Assembly (NCBI GenBank): GCA_002483445.1
Contig: DLHY01000030.1
Coordinates: forward strand, 124,001 to 188,000
Reading direction: 5' to 3'
From: Blastocatellia bacterium UBA7656
GTDB lineage: Bacteria > Acidobacteriota > Blastocatellia > UBA7656
DNA: 64,000 bases
Positions 41,210 through 49,431 of this stretch are shown in pieces. The translations under genes were made by a program, and so were the position numbers. Every line of letters begins with the position of its first letter. Within the stretch, counting starts at the first letter, position 1. The notes under the pieces were generated by a model, which was not told where the DNA came from, searched no databases, and was given only the letters and a program-made list of their open reading frames with translations.

Positions 41210-43072
41210 ATGCGCTCAACTTCTAAAATCAAAGTCACTCTCTCCGTCCTCGCTTTGCTCGCCGCTTTCTCATTTCCTACGAGCCTCAATGCTCAACGCA
41301 CGGCAAAGCCGCCGCTTCACGGGAAAAACTGGATGGCTATAACCGGCAAACCCCTTGCCGCTACCGCCGGAGCCATCATCTTTCAAAAAGGCGGCAATGC
41401 CGTCGATGCGGCCTGCGCGATGATAGCCGCCACTTCGACTATGTGGGACACGCTCGGTTGGGGCGGCGAAACTCAGGCGCTCATCTATAACCCGCACACA
41501 AAGAAAGTCATCGGCATAAACGCCCTCGGCGTCGCGCCAACAGGAGCCACCGCAGAATTCTTCAAAAAGAAAAACATGAAACATCCGCCCGAACACGGGC
41601 CGCTCGCCGCCGTCACTCCCGGCACTCCAGGCGGCATCCTCGTTATGCTGGCTGAGTTCGGCAAACTCTCGCTCGCTGATGTCATCGCTCCCGCAATTCA
41701 AATGGCCGAAGGCTACCCCATCGAAGCTCAGGCCGCCGACGCAATAGAGCGCGAAAAAAATCGCATCAAACAATGGCCCTACTCCCGTCAGGTCTTCCTC
41801 ACTCACGCGGGCGAAAAACGAGAAGCCCCCGAAGCTGGCGAAATTTTCCGGCAGACTGATCTCGCTGACACGCTCAAAAAATTAGTCGAATCAGAACGTC
41901 AGGCGCTCTCAAAAGGCAAGAGTCGCAAGGAAGCGATCTATGCCGCTTATGATCGCTTCTATAAAGGCGACATCGCACGCGAACTCGCTCGCGGCACTCA
42001 GGAACAGGGCGGACTCATCACTACGGAAGACCTCGCCCGATGGAAGGTTCATATCGAAGAGCCGGTCAAGACCAATTATCGCGGCATCGATGTCTACAAG
42101 CTCACCACATGGGTGCAAAGTCCCGTGATGCTTCAGGCGCTAAACATCCTCGAAAACTTCGACCTCAAATCGATGGGTTACAACAGCGCGCGCTACATTC
42201 ACACCATCTATCAGGCGATGAATCTGGCTTTCGCTGATCGCGATTTTTATTACGGCGATCCTTACTTCCCGCCTGCCGAACCGATCAAGGGATTGCTCTC
42301 GAAAGATTATTCGCGCGAGCGCGCCAAACTCATCAACCCTGATCGAAACGATCCCACTATCGGGCCGGGTGATCCTTATCCTTTTCAGAATGAAACGAAT
42401 CCGTTTACTCATCTGCTCAAGGGCTGGGGCAAACAGGAAACACAGGATCGCAGCCCGCAAAATGATCGCGAGTTCGAAGAGAGTTTTTATGGCGGAACTA
42501 CTTCGGTCGAAGCCGCCGACGCTGAAGGCTGGGTCGTGTCCGTGACGCCGAGCGGAGGATGGATACCTGCTGTGATCGCAGGTCGAACAGGCATAGGGTT
42601 GAGTCAGCGAATGCAGAGCTTCGTCCTCGACGAAGCGGAAAATCCTTTCAACGTGATCGAGCCGGGCAAACGTCCGAGGGCGACTCTCACGCCGACTCTT
42701 GCTATGAAAGACGGGCTGCCTTATCTCGCCTTCGCAGTTCAGGGCGGCGACAGTCAGGATCAGAATCTCCTTCAATTCTTCCTCAACATAGTCGAGTTCG
42801 GAATGACGGTGCAGGAGTCTACAGAAGCGCCCAACATCAACAGCTTTCAGATGCGCAATTCCTTCGGCGCGCACGAGACGCGGCCCGGAAGATTGCTGCT
42901 CGCCGCATCCGTTCCCGCTTGGGTGCAAAAAGAGTTGAGGCGGATGGGATATACGCTCGTATTCGAGGAGCGCACATCAGGCCCGATCAACGCGATATTT
43001 TTTGATCGCAAACACGGCACGATGTGGGGAGGGTCGAGTCATAACGGCGAGGATTACGGCATCGCATGGTAA
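41210..43072 (+). CDS. ggt: Secreted gamma-glutamyltransferase
   Basis: A 620-residue Ntn-hydrolase precursor with a signal peptide (TLSVLALLAAFSFPTSLNAQ) and a GGGAGGAA ribosome site. The N-terminal part has GKNWMAITGKPLAATAGAIIFQKGGNAVDAACA and LAAVTPGTPGGILVML. The autoprocessing site is GGTTSVEAADAEG with Thr430 as the likely nucleophile; the usual following His is replaced by Ser. The small subunit carries PGKRPRATLTPTLAMKDG, AFAVQGGDSQDQ and GMTVQESTEAPNI. The enzyme transfers or hydrolyses gamma-glutamyl groups, chiefly of glutathione, in the periplasm. It stands alone between repeats and is followed by repeat element A copy 3. Confidence 0.92.
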   Translation: MRSTSKIKVTLSVLALLAAFSFPTSLNAQRTAKPPLHGKNWMAITGKPLAATAGAIIFQKGGNAVDAACAMIAATSTMWDTLGWGGETQALIYNPHTKKVIGINALGVAPTGATAEFFKKKNMKHPPEHGPLAAVTPGTPGGILVMLAEFGKLSLADVIAPAIQMAEGYPIEAQAADAIEREKNRIKQWPYSRQVFLTHAGEKREAPEAGEIFRQTDLADTLKKLVESERQALSKGKSRKEAIYAAYDRFYKGDIARELARGTQEQGGLITTEDLARWKVHIEEPVKTNYRGIDVYKLTTWVQSPVMLQALNILENFDLKSMGYNSARYIHTIYQAMNLAFADRDFYYGDPYFPPAEPIKGLLSKDYSRERAKLINPDRNDPTIGPGDPYPFQNETNPFTHLLKGWGKQETQDRSPQNDREFEESFYGGTTSVEAADAEGWVVSVTPSGGWIPAVIAGRTGIGLSQRMQSFVLDEAENPFNVIEPGKRPRATLTPTLAMKDGLPYLAFAVQGGDSQDQNLLQFFLNIVEFGMTVQESTEAPNINSFQMRNSFGAHETRPGRLLLAASVPAWVQKELRRMGYTLVFEERTSGPINAIFFDRKHGTMWGGSSHNGEDYGIAW

Positions 43073-43074
43073 AT

Positions 43075-43390
43075 TGTCCTTCGTCCTTTGTCAGTGGTCA
43101 GTTGTTCGTGATGCGTCAGTGATGGGATAAAAAAATTAGCAGGCATCTGCTCTCATTAACACCCTGCTTGAGCGGGGTGACGAGCGATGCTCTGATGTCT
43201 TCAACGGTTTTGCGGTCAAAAACGGTTGAAACCGTTGAAGAGAATCTCGCGCTGTACTCACCTCGATGAATCGAGGTGTTAATGAGAAGCCATTTCTCTT
43301 TCCATAACCGAGCGATATGCCTTTGTTGCTTATCGCTTGCCGTTGAGATGCAATCAACAACTGACAACTGACAACTGACAACTGACCACC
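43075..43390. repeat. Heptamer arrays flanking element A copy 3
   Basis: The left array (43075-43125) has degenerate units ttgtcct/ttgtcag/tggtcag. The right array (43355-43390) has four aactgac units. They are partly complementary and enclose repeat element A copy 3 (43150-43290), so the gap between the two peptidase-like genes is repeat-derived. Confidence 0.7.
43150..43290. repeat. Palindromic repeat element A, copy 3
   Basis: Ends tctcattaacaccctgcttg and tcgaggtgttaatgagaagc, with a central tcaacggttt...aaaacggttgaaaccgttga block. It aligns best with copy 2 in size and core duplication. Confidence 0.8.
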
Positions 43391-43430
43391 GCCGAACTGC
43401 CGACAAATTTGATTTTTCGGAATCTTTTTT

Positions 43431-43440
43431 GTGATATACT
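43431..43440 (+). promoter_or_regulatory. Candidate -10 of M36 peptidase gene
   Basis: TGTGATATACT (TATACT with upstream TGTGA), like the tgtgatatat boxes at 28455 and 36511. The -35 is uncertain (TTTTTC at 16 bases or TTGATT at 20). The leader to the ATG is about 45 bases and contains CAGGAGGTG. Confidence 0.35.
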
Positions 43441-43488
43441 TTCCGCCCGGCCCGTTGTCCGACTGCCTTACAATCAGGAGGTGCCTGT

Positions 43489-46443
43489 ATGACTGTCGCT
43501 TCTCTTCGACGCAAAGCGAGCCATCTGCTCGTCGCTGTCACAGTCTTTCTGTCTCTGACTGTTCAGTTCCCCGCTTCCGCAACTGTGCCGGATGCGCCAC
43601 AGTCGAATGAAGCGGAAGCGTTGGCTTTCCAACCGCTGGCGACTTTCGATGCGCGGTATTCAAAAGCGCGAGGCGCATCGACGACCAACGTCGAGCAGAA
43701 GAAGCGCACACTTCGAGTAGAGCGCGCAGCCCTGGACGGACTCACGCTCCGTTGGAATGATCTGGCGGATTCGCCTCACACGCTCCTCTCTTACAGCGCG
43801 CCGATGACCGCGCCTTCCGACGATGACGCGCTTGCAATCGCAAAGCGATTCGCGCTCGACAATGCCAGACTCTTCGATATCACCGCAGGCCAGATAGCCG
43901 CGGCCCGCGTCTCCGCGCGCGCCGACGAGCCGGGATTCACAAAAATCGTCCTCGAACAGCGCGCAGGCGACATTCGCGTATTCGACTCCGAGATGATGTT
44001 CGTAATCGATAGCGAGGGTCGCGTGCTGATGCAGTCAGGATGCTTCACGCCTCTCGGCGCATTTCGACAAACAAGCGCGACGCCTGCGCTCTCGGCCGAA
44101 CAGGCGCTTGGTCGAGCCGCGCGGATTTGCGACATTGAGCTTAACCTGCCTGTCAGCCGAGAGACGGAAAAACTCCCATCGCGCGAGCGAGCGATTTTTT
44201 CTTCCGACGAAATCGATAGCCGCACGGAAGCCAGCCTCGTTTATTTCCCTCTCTCGCGCGACGAAGCGAGGCTTGTCTGGCAAGTGCTGCTTTATGGCGC
44301 GTCGGGGATTGACTCATACCTCGTGCTGATCGATGCAATGAGCGGCGAAGTATTGTTGCGCGATTCGATTGTCTACTCTTTCGCTTCGCCCCAGGGTCGC
44401 GTCTTCACCAGAGAAAATCCGACCGTCGCCTTTGACCGCGAGATGGTCACGCTGGGCGGCGACACTACGGCCTCGCCTGAAGGATGGGTCACGAGCAATC
44501 GAACCGAAGGAAACAACTGTCAGACATTTTACAATCCTGATCTGACGGGTGGCGCGACGATTCAAGCTGCCGCCAGCGGCGCTTTCGATTTTCCGCTCGA
44601 TCTCGCTCCCACAAGTTCTCCTCTCAATTCATCCGAAGCTTCGGCGACGAATCTATTCTACTGGGTCAATCAGTGCCACGACCGTTTTTACTCTCTCGGA
44701 TTCACCGAAATGTGGCGCAATTTTCAGGCGAATAATTTCTCTCGCGGCGGCGCGGGCAATGACCCTGTGCGGGCGGAAACCCTTCGCGGCGCGGCCCTCG
44801 ATCAGTCGCAGACGAATCAACCCGTTCGCAACAACGCCTTCTTTTCATTCTCGCTCGAAGGCTCATCCCCGCTTCTCGCTATGTTGATGTGGACGCCCAC
44901 CATAAACGGGCAGCCTCGATTTTTGGACAGTTCTTATGACGCGGGGGTGGTCGTTCACGAATACACGCATGGGGTCTCGATTCGCCTCACAGGGACCGAC
45001 ACGGCTTTCGGACTCAGAGGGCTTCAGGGCGGCGGTATGGGCGAGGGCTGGTCTGATTTTTTCGGCGCTTCATTCCTCGATGACGGCTCCTCTGCTCTCG
45101 ACGCGCCGCGACCGGTCGGAGCTTATGTGACCGGTCAGCCCGCGCGCGGAGTTCGCAACTATCCATACACCACGAGCATGGATATCAACCCGCTCACATT
45201 CGGTGACATCAGGTATAGCTCTGCCGTTCACGCGCAGGGAACGGTCTGGTGTACGATACTTTGGGATTTGCGTCAGGAGTTCATCGCGCGTTACGGATTC
45301 GAAGTCGGGCGTCAGAGAGTTGAAAAGCTCGTAATCGATGGGTTGAAAATCACTCCAATCGCGCCTCTCTTCACCGATGCGCGAGATGCCCTTGTGCTGG
45401 CCAATCGCGCAGTGAACGGCGGCGCGGATGAGGATTTGATATGGCGCGCATTCGCTCGCCGCGGTCTGGGACTTTCCGCCGTGACGGGATTGGCCACCGG
45501 GTCTGCAACCTTTCGAATACCGGCGACGGAAGGCTACGACGTTTTGCCCTCGATTACGGCAGGAGCTTTGTCGATCAATGAAAAATCGCCCGCGCTCGCC
45601 GTCGCAGGCGAGCCGCTCCCTGTCATCGTCACAGACAAAGATATAACCGGCGTCGGCACAGTCGATGTGACAGCAACGAATCTCAGGACGGGTCAGGCTG
45701 TAACGCTTCAGCTTGCGCAGCAGAGTGTCAGCGGTCGTTTCGCGGGCGACCTGCGAGTGGCGCTGCCCGGTCAGGATGGCGGGCCGGGAGTTGCGCTCAC
45801 CATTCAGCCCGGTGATCAAATATCTATCACCTACGCGAACCAGCGCAATGACGCGGGCGCGCAGGAAACCATCGAGGCTCGCACGCTTGCCGCGCGACGG
45901 ATCACGGTTTACGAAAGCGATTTCGAGCGAGGACTGGCAGACTGGTTCTTCCCGACCAATCAGGACGGCACCCCGAACCGATGGCGAGAGACCAATCGCC
46001 GGTCGGTCAGCGCCACCCATTCGCTTTATTTCGGGAAGCAGAAAAAGAATAAATCCTTCACGCCGCTCGCAAGTCGAGGAGTGGCTGTCTCTCCTCTGCT
46101 CGATTTGCAAAATCTGGCGAAGCCCCGAATCGAGTTCGACTATTTCTTCGACGGCTCTCCCGGAGGGACAGCAGCAAATGGCCTGTTTTCAGGCCCCGAC
46201 ATCATGAATCTGTTCGCTTTCAACGTGCGGTCTTCCTCAGCAGAGCCATCGCTTGTCATCACTATAGACTTTCGCCCGCCTGCGGAGGCGTTCCGGCGTG
46301 TATCGTTCGAATTGCGATTCATAGAGAATTGGCGGACGGCGCTCAATCTTTCGTTTCTGGCTTCGAGCGCCGATGAGGGCCGGAAGAAATATGAAGGCTT
46401 CTACGTGGACAATATGAAAGTAACCGCCGCTTCGACGCAGTGA
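43489..46443 (+). CDS. Secreted M36-family (fungalysin) metallopeptidase
   Basis: A 984-residue secreted zinc peptidase. After a signal peptide (LLVAVTVFLSLTVQFPASA) comes a propeptide with FTP/PepSY-like segments (about 50-300). The catalytic domain carries NLFYWVNQCHDRFYSLGF, the zinc motif VVHEYTHGVS (His490, Glu491, His494) and the third ligand in GMGEGWSDFFG. A C-terminal beta-sandwich region (700-984) includes YESDFERGLADWFFPTNQDG, probably a carbohydrate- or cell-binding jelly-roll. A strong CAGGAGGTG ribosome site precedes the ATG. The enzyme would be activated by propeptide removal outside the cell. It is one of three secreted zinc peptidases in this window, consistent with a protein-degrading heterotroph. 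Confidence 0.92.
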   Translation: MTVASLRRKASHLLVAVTVFLSLTVQFPASATVPDAPQSNEAEALAFQPLATFDARYSKARGASTTNVEQKKRTLRVERAALDGLTLRWNDLADSPHTLLSYSAPMTAPSDDDALAIAKRFALDNARLFDITAGQIAAARVSARADEPGFTKIVLEQRAGDIRVFDSEMMFVIDSEGRVLMQSGCFTPLGAFRQTSATPALSAEQALGRAARICDIELNLPVSRETEKLPSRERAIFSSDEIDSRTEASLVYFPLSRDEARLVWQVLLYGASGIDSYLVLIDAMSGEVLLRDSIVYSFASPQGRVFTRENPTVAFDREMVTLGGDTTASPEGWVTSNRTEGNNCQTFYNPDLTGGATIQAAASGAFDFPLDLAPTSSPLNSSEASATNLFYWVNQCHDRFYSLGFTEMWRNFQANNFSRGGAGNDPVRAETLRGAALDQSQTNQPVRNNAFFSFSLEGSSPLLAMLMWTPTINGQPRFLDSSYDAGVVVHEYTHGVSIRLTGTDTAFGLRGLQGGGMGEGWSDFFGASFLDDGSSALDAPRPVGAYVTGQPARGVRNYPYTTSMDINPLTFGDIRYSSAVHAQGTVWCTILWDLRQEFIARYGFEVGRQRVEKLVIDGLKITPIAPLFTDARDALVLANRAVNGGADEDLIWRAFARRGLGLSAVTGLATGSATFRIPATEGYDVLPSITAGALSINEKSPALAVAGEPLPVIVTDKDITGVGTVDVTATNLRTGQAVTLQLAQQSVSGRFAGDLRVALPGQDGGPGVALTIQPGDQISITYANQRNDAGAQETIEARTLAARRITVYESDFERGLADWFFPTNQDGTPNRWRETNRRSVSATHSLYFGKQKKNKSFTPLASRGVAVSPLLDLQNLAKPRIEFDYFFDGSPGGTAANGLFSGPDIMNLFAFNVRSSSAEPSLVITIDFRPPAEAFRRVSFELRFIENWRTALNLSFLASSADEGRKKYEGFYVDNMKVTAASTQ

Positions 46444-46535
46444 TCCTTAAATATGAGTCCGGTGCGCAGAGGCAGCACAGAGAAGTTTTCTGAGCTGCCC
46501 GAATGCGCTCTTCGCTCTGAGTGGAGGAGTCGCCC

Positions 46536-46616
46536 GGTAGAACCGTCGGCCAGCCTGTTCACGCACGGAAAGTATGAAAATCAGGGAACCAGCAGGCTGG
46601 CAGCCTGCTGTACCTT
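46536..46616. repeat. Repeat element B, copy 3
   Basis: The left arm has ccgtcggccagcctgttc. The middle aagtatgaaaatcaggg is followed by the right arm cagcaggctggcagcctgct, itself palindromic. The same middle segment occurs in copy 4 and, inverted, in copy 2. Confidence 0.8.
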
Positions 46617-46702
46617 TTCCGATGAGTCTTCCATGCCGAGAGACGACGCTCGGAAAGAATGAAGAGGCGGGAGGCACGAGTCAATCACACAATGCGCACA
46701 CA

Positions 46703-46749
46703 TTCTGACTTCTGACTTCTGACTTCTGACTTCTGACTTCTGACTTCTG
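46703..46749. repeat. Heptanucleotide array, six tgacttc units
   Basis: Perfect ttctgac/tgacttc tandem units end directly at the GAGGAGG ribosome site of the next gene. The same unit recurs at 61640-61688. Confidence 0.9.
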
Positions 46750-46760
46750 AGGAGGATGCT

Positions 46761-47382
46761 ATGAGGCGCACGATTGATCCCGGAAAAATCTTCGTTGTTT
46801 TTGCCGCGCTGCTTCTTCTTCAATACTCGCCTCAGCCCGCGCTCGATGATTCATCAAACAAGACCGTCAGGGAGATCGCAAGCCTGATGGCCGATCTTCC
46901 TCTGAGCTTCGAGGCAAACTGCGGGCAGGCCGACGGGCGCGCGAAATTCATCTCTCGCATGAGCGGCTGCACTGTGTCGCTGACAGCCGAGGGCGCGTCG
47001 ATTGCGATGAAGGGCGACAGAGTGAAGATGAAGCTGATCGAACCGCGCACGGCGCGAATCGTCGGAACGGACGAGATGTCGGCCAGAGCCAGCTATTTTC
47101 TCGGCAACGACCGCGGGAAGTGGAGAGCCGATATCCCGCTTTACTCGAAAGTGCGTTATGAGCAGGTTTATCGCGGCATCGATCTGGTCTACTACGGGCG
47201 CGGGCGCGGTGATTCTCATAGACGGCCAGGAGCAGAAGACCGCAAACAGCCGCGAGGATCCGTCAGGCCTGCTCGTCGGCAAAAAAGCAGCAAACAAAAT
47301 CGCGCCGGGGCAGACGGTTCTTCTTCAGATTCGAAACTCGGACGGCGCGTTGAGCGAAGCCTTCCGCTTCACGCGCCAGTGA
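46761..47382 (+). pseudogene. Collapsed SBBP-repeat-type secreted protein
   Basis: The N-terminal 150 residues (signal segment FVVFAALLLLQYSP, then LPLSFEANCGQADGRAKFISR, SYFLGNDRGKWRADIP, EQVYRGIDLVYYG) match the N-terminal domain of large SBBP-repeat/beta-propeller secreted proteins. At about 47205 the matching frame changes, and the +1 frame gives AVILIDGQEQKT, GKKAANKIAPGQTVLLQIRN and FRFTRQ, which is the C-terminal Ig-like end of such proteins. The repeats between are gone. A large internal deletion with a frame change is the simplest reading. The longer frame from the start runs to 47468 but is non-homologous after the junction. Confidence 0.7.
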
Positions 47383-47528
47383 TGATTAGGAGAGTTTCTA
47401 TTTCGTATGTGGGCGAATTAAACCGCAAAGGCCGCGCGATCATAACGTTCTTTCAGGCGAATTCCTGATCTGCTTTATGATCATTCGGGAGTCGGTCTTT
47501 CATGTATTGAGGTGAAAGGGCGAGTTAA

Positions 47529-47834
47529 GTGAAAAACGCATTGCAAATCCTCAAAGCCACCTTCGCTGAATCGCCTATGGTTTGGCTTTCGCTCGTGACA
47601 TCTATGTGGTTATTTCTCAGGGCAATCTTTTACCACTCAAAGCTCACTTCCGGCAGGCCATCTTTATTAGAACTGACTCTCGTTGCGCTTATTGGAGTGG
47701 GGGCTGCAATCGGGGCGATGCTGAGAGAGAAGGAACAAGCGTGGTACATAAGCATAATGACAATGGCGCTCAACGCTGCTGCCTGGTGGTATGGCCTCAG
47801 CCAGTTTGATTGGAGTTATTTGTATAAATCCTGA
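47529..47834 (+). CDS. Small three-helix membrane protein
   Basis: A 101-residue protein with three hydrophobic segments (MVWLSLVTSMWLFLRAIFY, LLELTLVALIGVGAAIGAML, ISIMTMALNAAAWWYGL). The start is a GTG at 47529 with GAGGTGAAAGG some 14 bases upstream. I do not recognise a family. It stands between a pseudogene and the NTR-domain gene on the same strand. An inner-membrane location is the only supported statement. Confidence 0.6.
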   Translation: MKNALQILKATFAESPMVWLSLVTSMWLFLRAIFYHSKLTSGRPSLLELTLVALIGVGAAIGAMLREKEQAWYISIMTMALNAAAWWYGLSQFDWSYLYKS

Positions 47835-47945
47835 TATGACAGGCAGCCTCAATGATATCAAGACAGAATTAAGCACGATTGAAATAGTTTTCGCTACCTA
47901 CATTGATCTACGGTGACGCGCCCGATGGCGCGAGGAGTTGGGCAG

Positions 47946-49394
47946 ATGAAAAAAATTCTCATCGCTATTGCTTTCCTGTTGCTGATCTCCAGCGAACAAA
48001 GCGTCTGGGCTTGCAGTTGTGGCGGGTGGCCTTCACCGTGCGAAGCCTATGCCGCAGCCTCGGCTGTCTTCACAGGCTACGTTAGAAAAATCGAGCCTGA
48101 ATTGAAAGCCCCGGAGGAAGCGACATTCACAGAGCAAACGGCTTACGTGCAGGTCGAGAGGGCTTTCAAAGGCGCAAAGGAAGCGGAGATCGTTTTTCAT
48201 CAGCCCAGCCACAATTGCGCTCCCAAGTTTCGTGTGGGAGAGAGGTGGTTATTTTACGCCAGTTATCACAAGGACACGAAAACCTGGGAAGTTTACGGCT
48301 GTGGTCGCAGCAGTCGCATAGAGCAAGCTCATGACGATTTGCTTTATCTTGAAGGATTGCCTCAGTCTTTGACCCGCACAAGAATTTCCGGCGAAATAAG
48401 TCAGTACGAAGACATGCCGGAAAAGGGGTTCACCAGAGTCAAAGATATGGCCGGAGTGAAGGTGAAAATAATCGGGGAGAAAAAGACATACGAAACCTAC
48501 ACAAACGCAAACGGGGTCTATGAAATTTATGATCTGCCGATTGGCAAATATGCTATTGAGCCTGAAATCCCACCGGGCTTGAAAGTTCGCTTCCCTATGC
48601 CATTCGGCCTGATGATTCCTTCTGATGGTAAAACCTTCAAGGTAGAATTGCAGGCGCGTAGCTGCGCCGGTTCAGACTTCGTTATCTGTTCGGACAGCAG
48701 AATCAGCGGAAAAGTGTTCGGCGCAAACGGAGAAGTTATGCCGCGAGTCTGCCTCAATCTGTGGCCTGCTGATAAGCCCGCAGATCGTTACTTCAGAATA
48801 TTCGACTGCACCAAGGCGGACGGCAGCTATGCGCTTGAAGAAATCCCGCCCGGTAACTACCTCATCATGGTGAATGATGACGGAAAGATAAGCGGAGACG
48901 AGCCATTCCCGACCGCTTACTATCCTGGAGTTTTTGACAGAGAGAAAGCGACTGTCATCACTATAGGGGAAGGCAGGAAGATGGATGGCTATGACATTCA
49001 TATACCTTCGCAATCAGAAACAATTTTGATTCAGGGCGTGCTGCTATACTCCGACGGTCATCCTGTATCGAAGGAAGCTGTTTTATTCAAAGCCGAAGAG
49101 GAAAATCCCGGCATCGAAAGAACATACACCATCGTCACTGATGCTGAGGGCCGTTTCACTCTCAAGATACTTCGAGGCGCTGTCGGTTTCCTGAAAGGCG
49201 AGATGTATTTATATGAGTCAAAATATTCCGACTGCCCATATATCAAGGCGCTTCTTCTGAAAAAGGACGGCAATGCACTGATGACTAAGGCGGAAACAAA
49301 CCCAGTCAGAATTGAAGCGAACAACGATATCAAAGATGTCAAACTAATATATCCATTCCCCTTCTGCCCGAAAAAAGAACCGAATGAAAAATGA
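47946..49394 (+). CDS. Secreted NTR-domain and transthyretin-like protein
   Basis: A 482-residue protein with a signal peptide (KKILIAIAFLLLISSEQSVWA) that ends in a Cys-rich NTR/TIMP-like domain: ACSCGGWPSPCEAYAAASAVFTGYV, then YVQVERAFKGAKE, HNCAPKFRVGERWLFYA and WEVYGCGRSSRI, with Cys spacing typical of netrin-like domains. Two or more carboxypeptidase regulatory-like beta domains follow (VKVKIIGEKKTYETYTNANGVYEIYDLPIGKYAIEPEIP and ISGKVFGANGEVMPRVCLNL). The ATG at 47946 has GAGGAGTTGGG upstream and starts the signal peptide. It is probably an extracytoplasmic protein, perhaps an inhibitor or a matrix/surface protein. The function is not known. Confidence 0.75.
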   Translation: MKKILIAIAFLLLISSEQSVWACSCGGWPSPCEAYAAASAVFTGYVRKIEPELKAPEEATFTEQTAYVQVERAFKGAKEAEIVFHQPSHNCAPKFRVGERWLFYASYHKDTKTWEVYGCGRSSRIEQAHDDLLYLEGLPQSLTRTRISGEISQYEDMPEKGFTRVKDMAGVKVKIIGEKKTYETYTNANGVYEIYDLPIGKYAIEPEIPPGLKVRFPMPFGLMIPSDGKTFKVELQARSCAGSDFVICSDSRISGKVFGANGEVMPRVCLNLWPADKPADRYFRIFDCTKADGSYALEEIPPGNYLIMVNDDGKISGDEPFPTAYYPGVFDREKATVITIGEGRKMDGYDIHIPSQSETILIQGVLLYSDGHPVSKEAVLFKAEEENPGIERTYTIVTDAEGRFTLKILRGAVGFLKGEMYLYESKYSDCPYIKALLLKKDGNALMTKAETNPVRIEANNDIKDVKLIYPFPFCPKKEPNEK

Positions 49395-49431
49395 GCGACA
49401 AGCGCCTTCACCCTTGTCCGCGCTTGTCGCT
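49386..49431 (-). terminator. Hairpin terminator between convergent genes
   Basis: A perfect 11-bp stem (cgcttgtcgct / agcgacaagcg) overlaps the end of the NtrC-type gene and is followed on the minus strand by catttttc. It lies at the junction of two convergent genes. Confidence 0.6.

Larger units (their letters stand above)
46444..46760. other. Intergenic region made of repeats
   Basis: It holds repeat element B copy 3 (46536-46616), a heptamer array (46703-46749) and the ribosome site of the following pseudogene. No gene is visible. Confidence 0.65.

Noticed and set aside
45070..46110. 346-codon minus-strand open frame inside the M36 gene
   Set aside because: It is antisense to conserved peptidase sequence, with composition typical of a shadow frame.
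46703..46749. Short regularly spaced repeats resembling a CRISPR array
   Set aside because: Units are seven bases, contiguous and without spacers. No cas gene is in the window.
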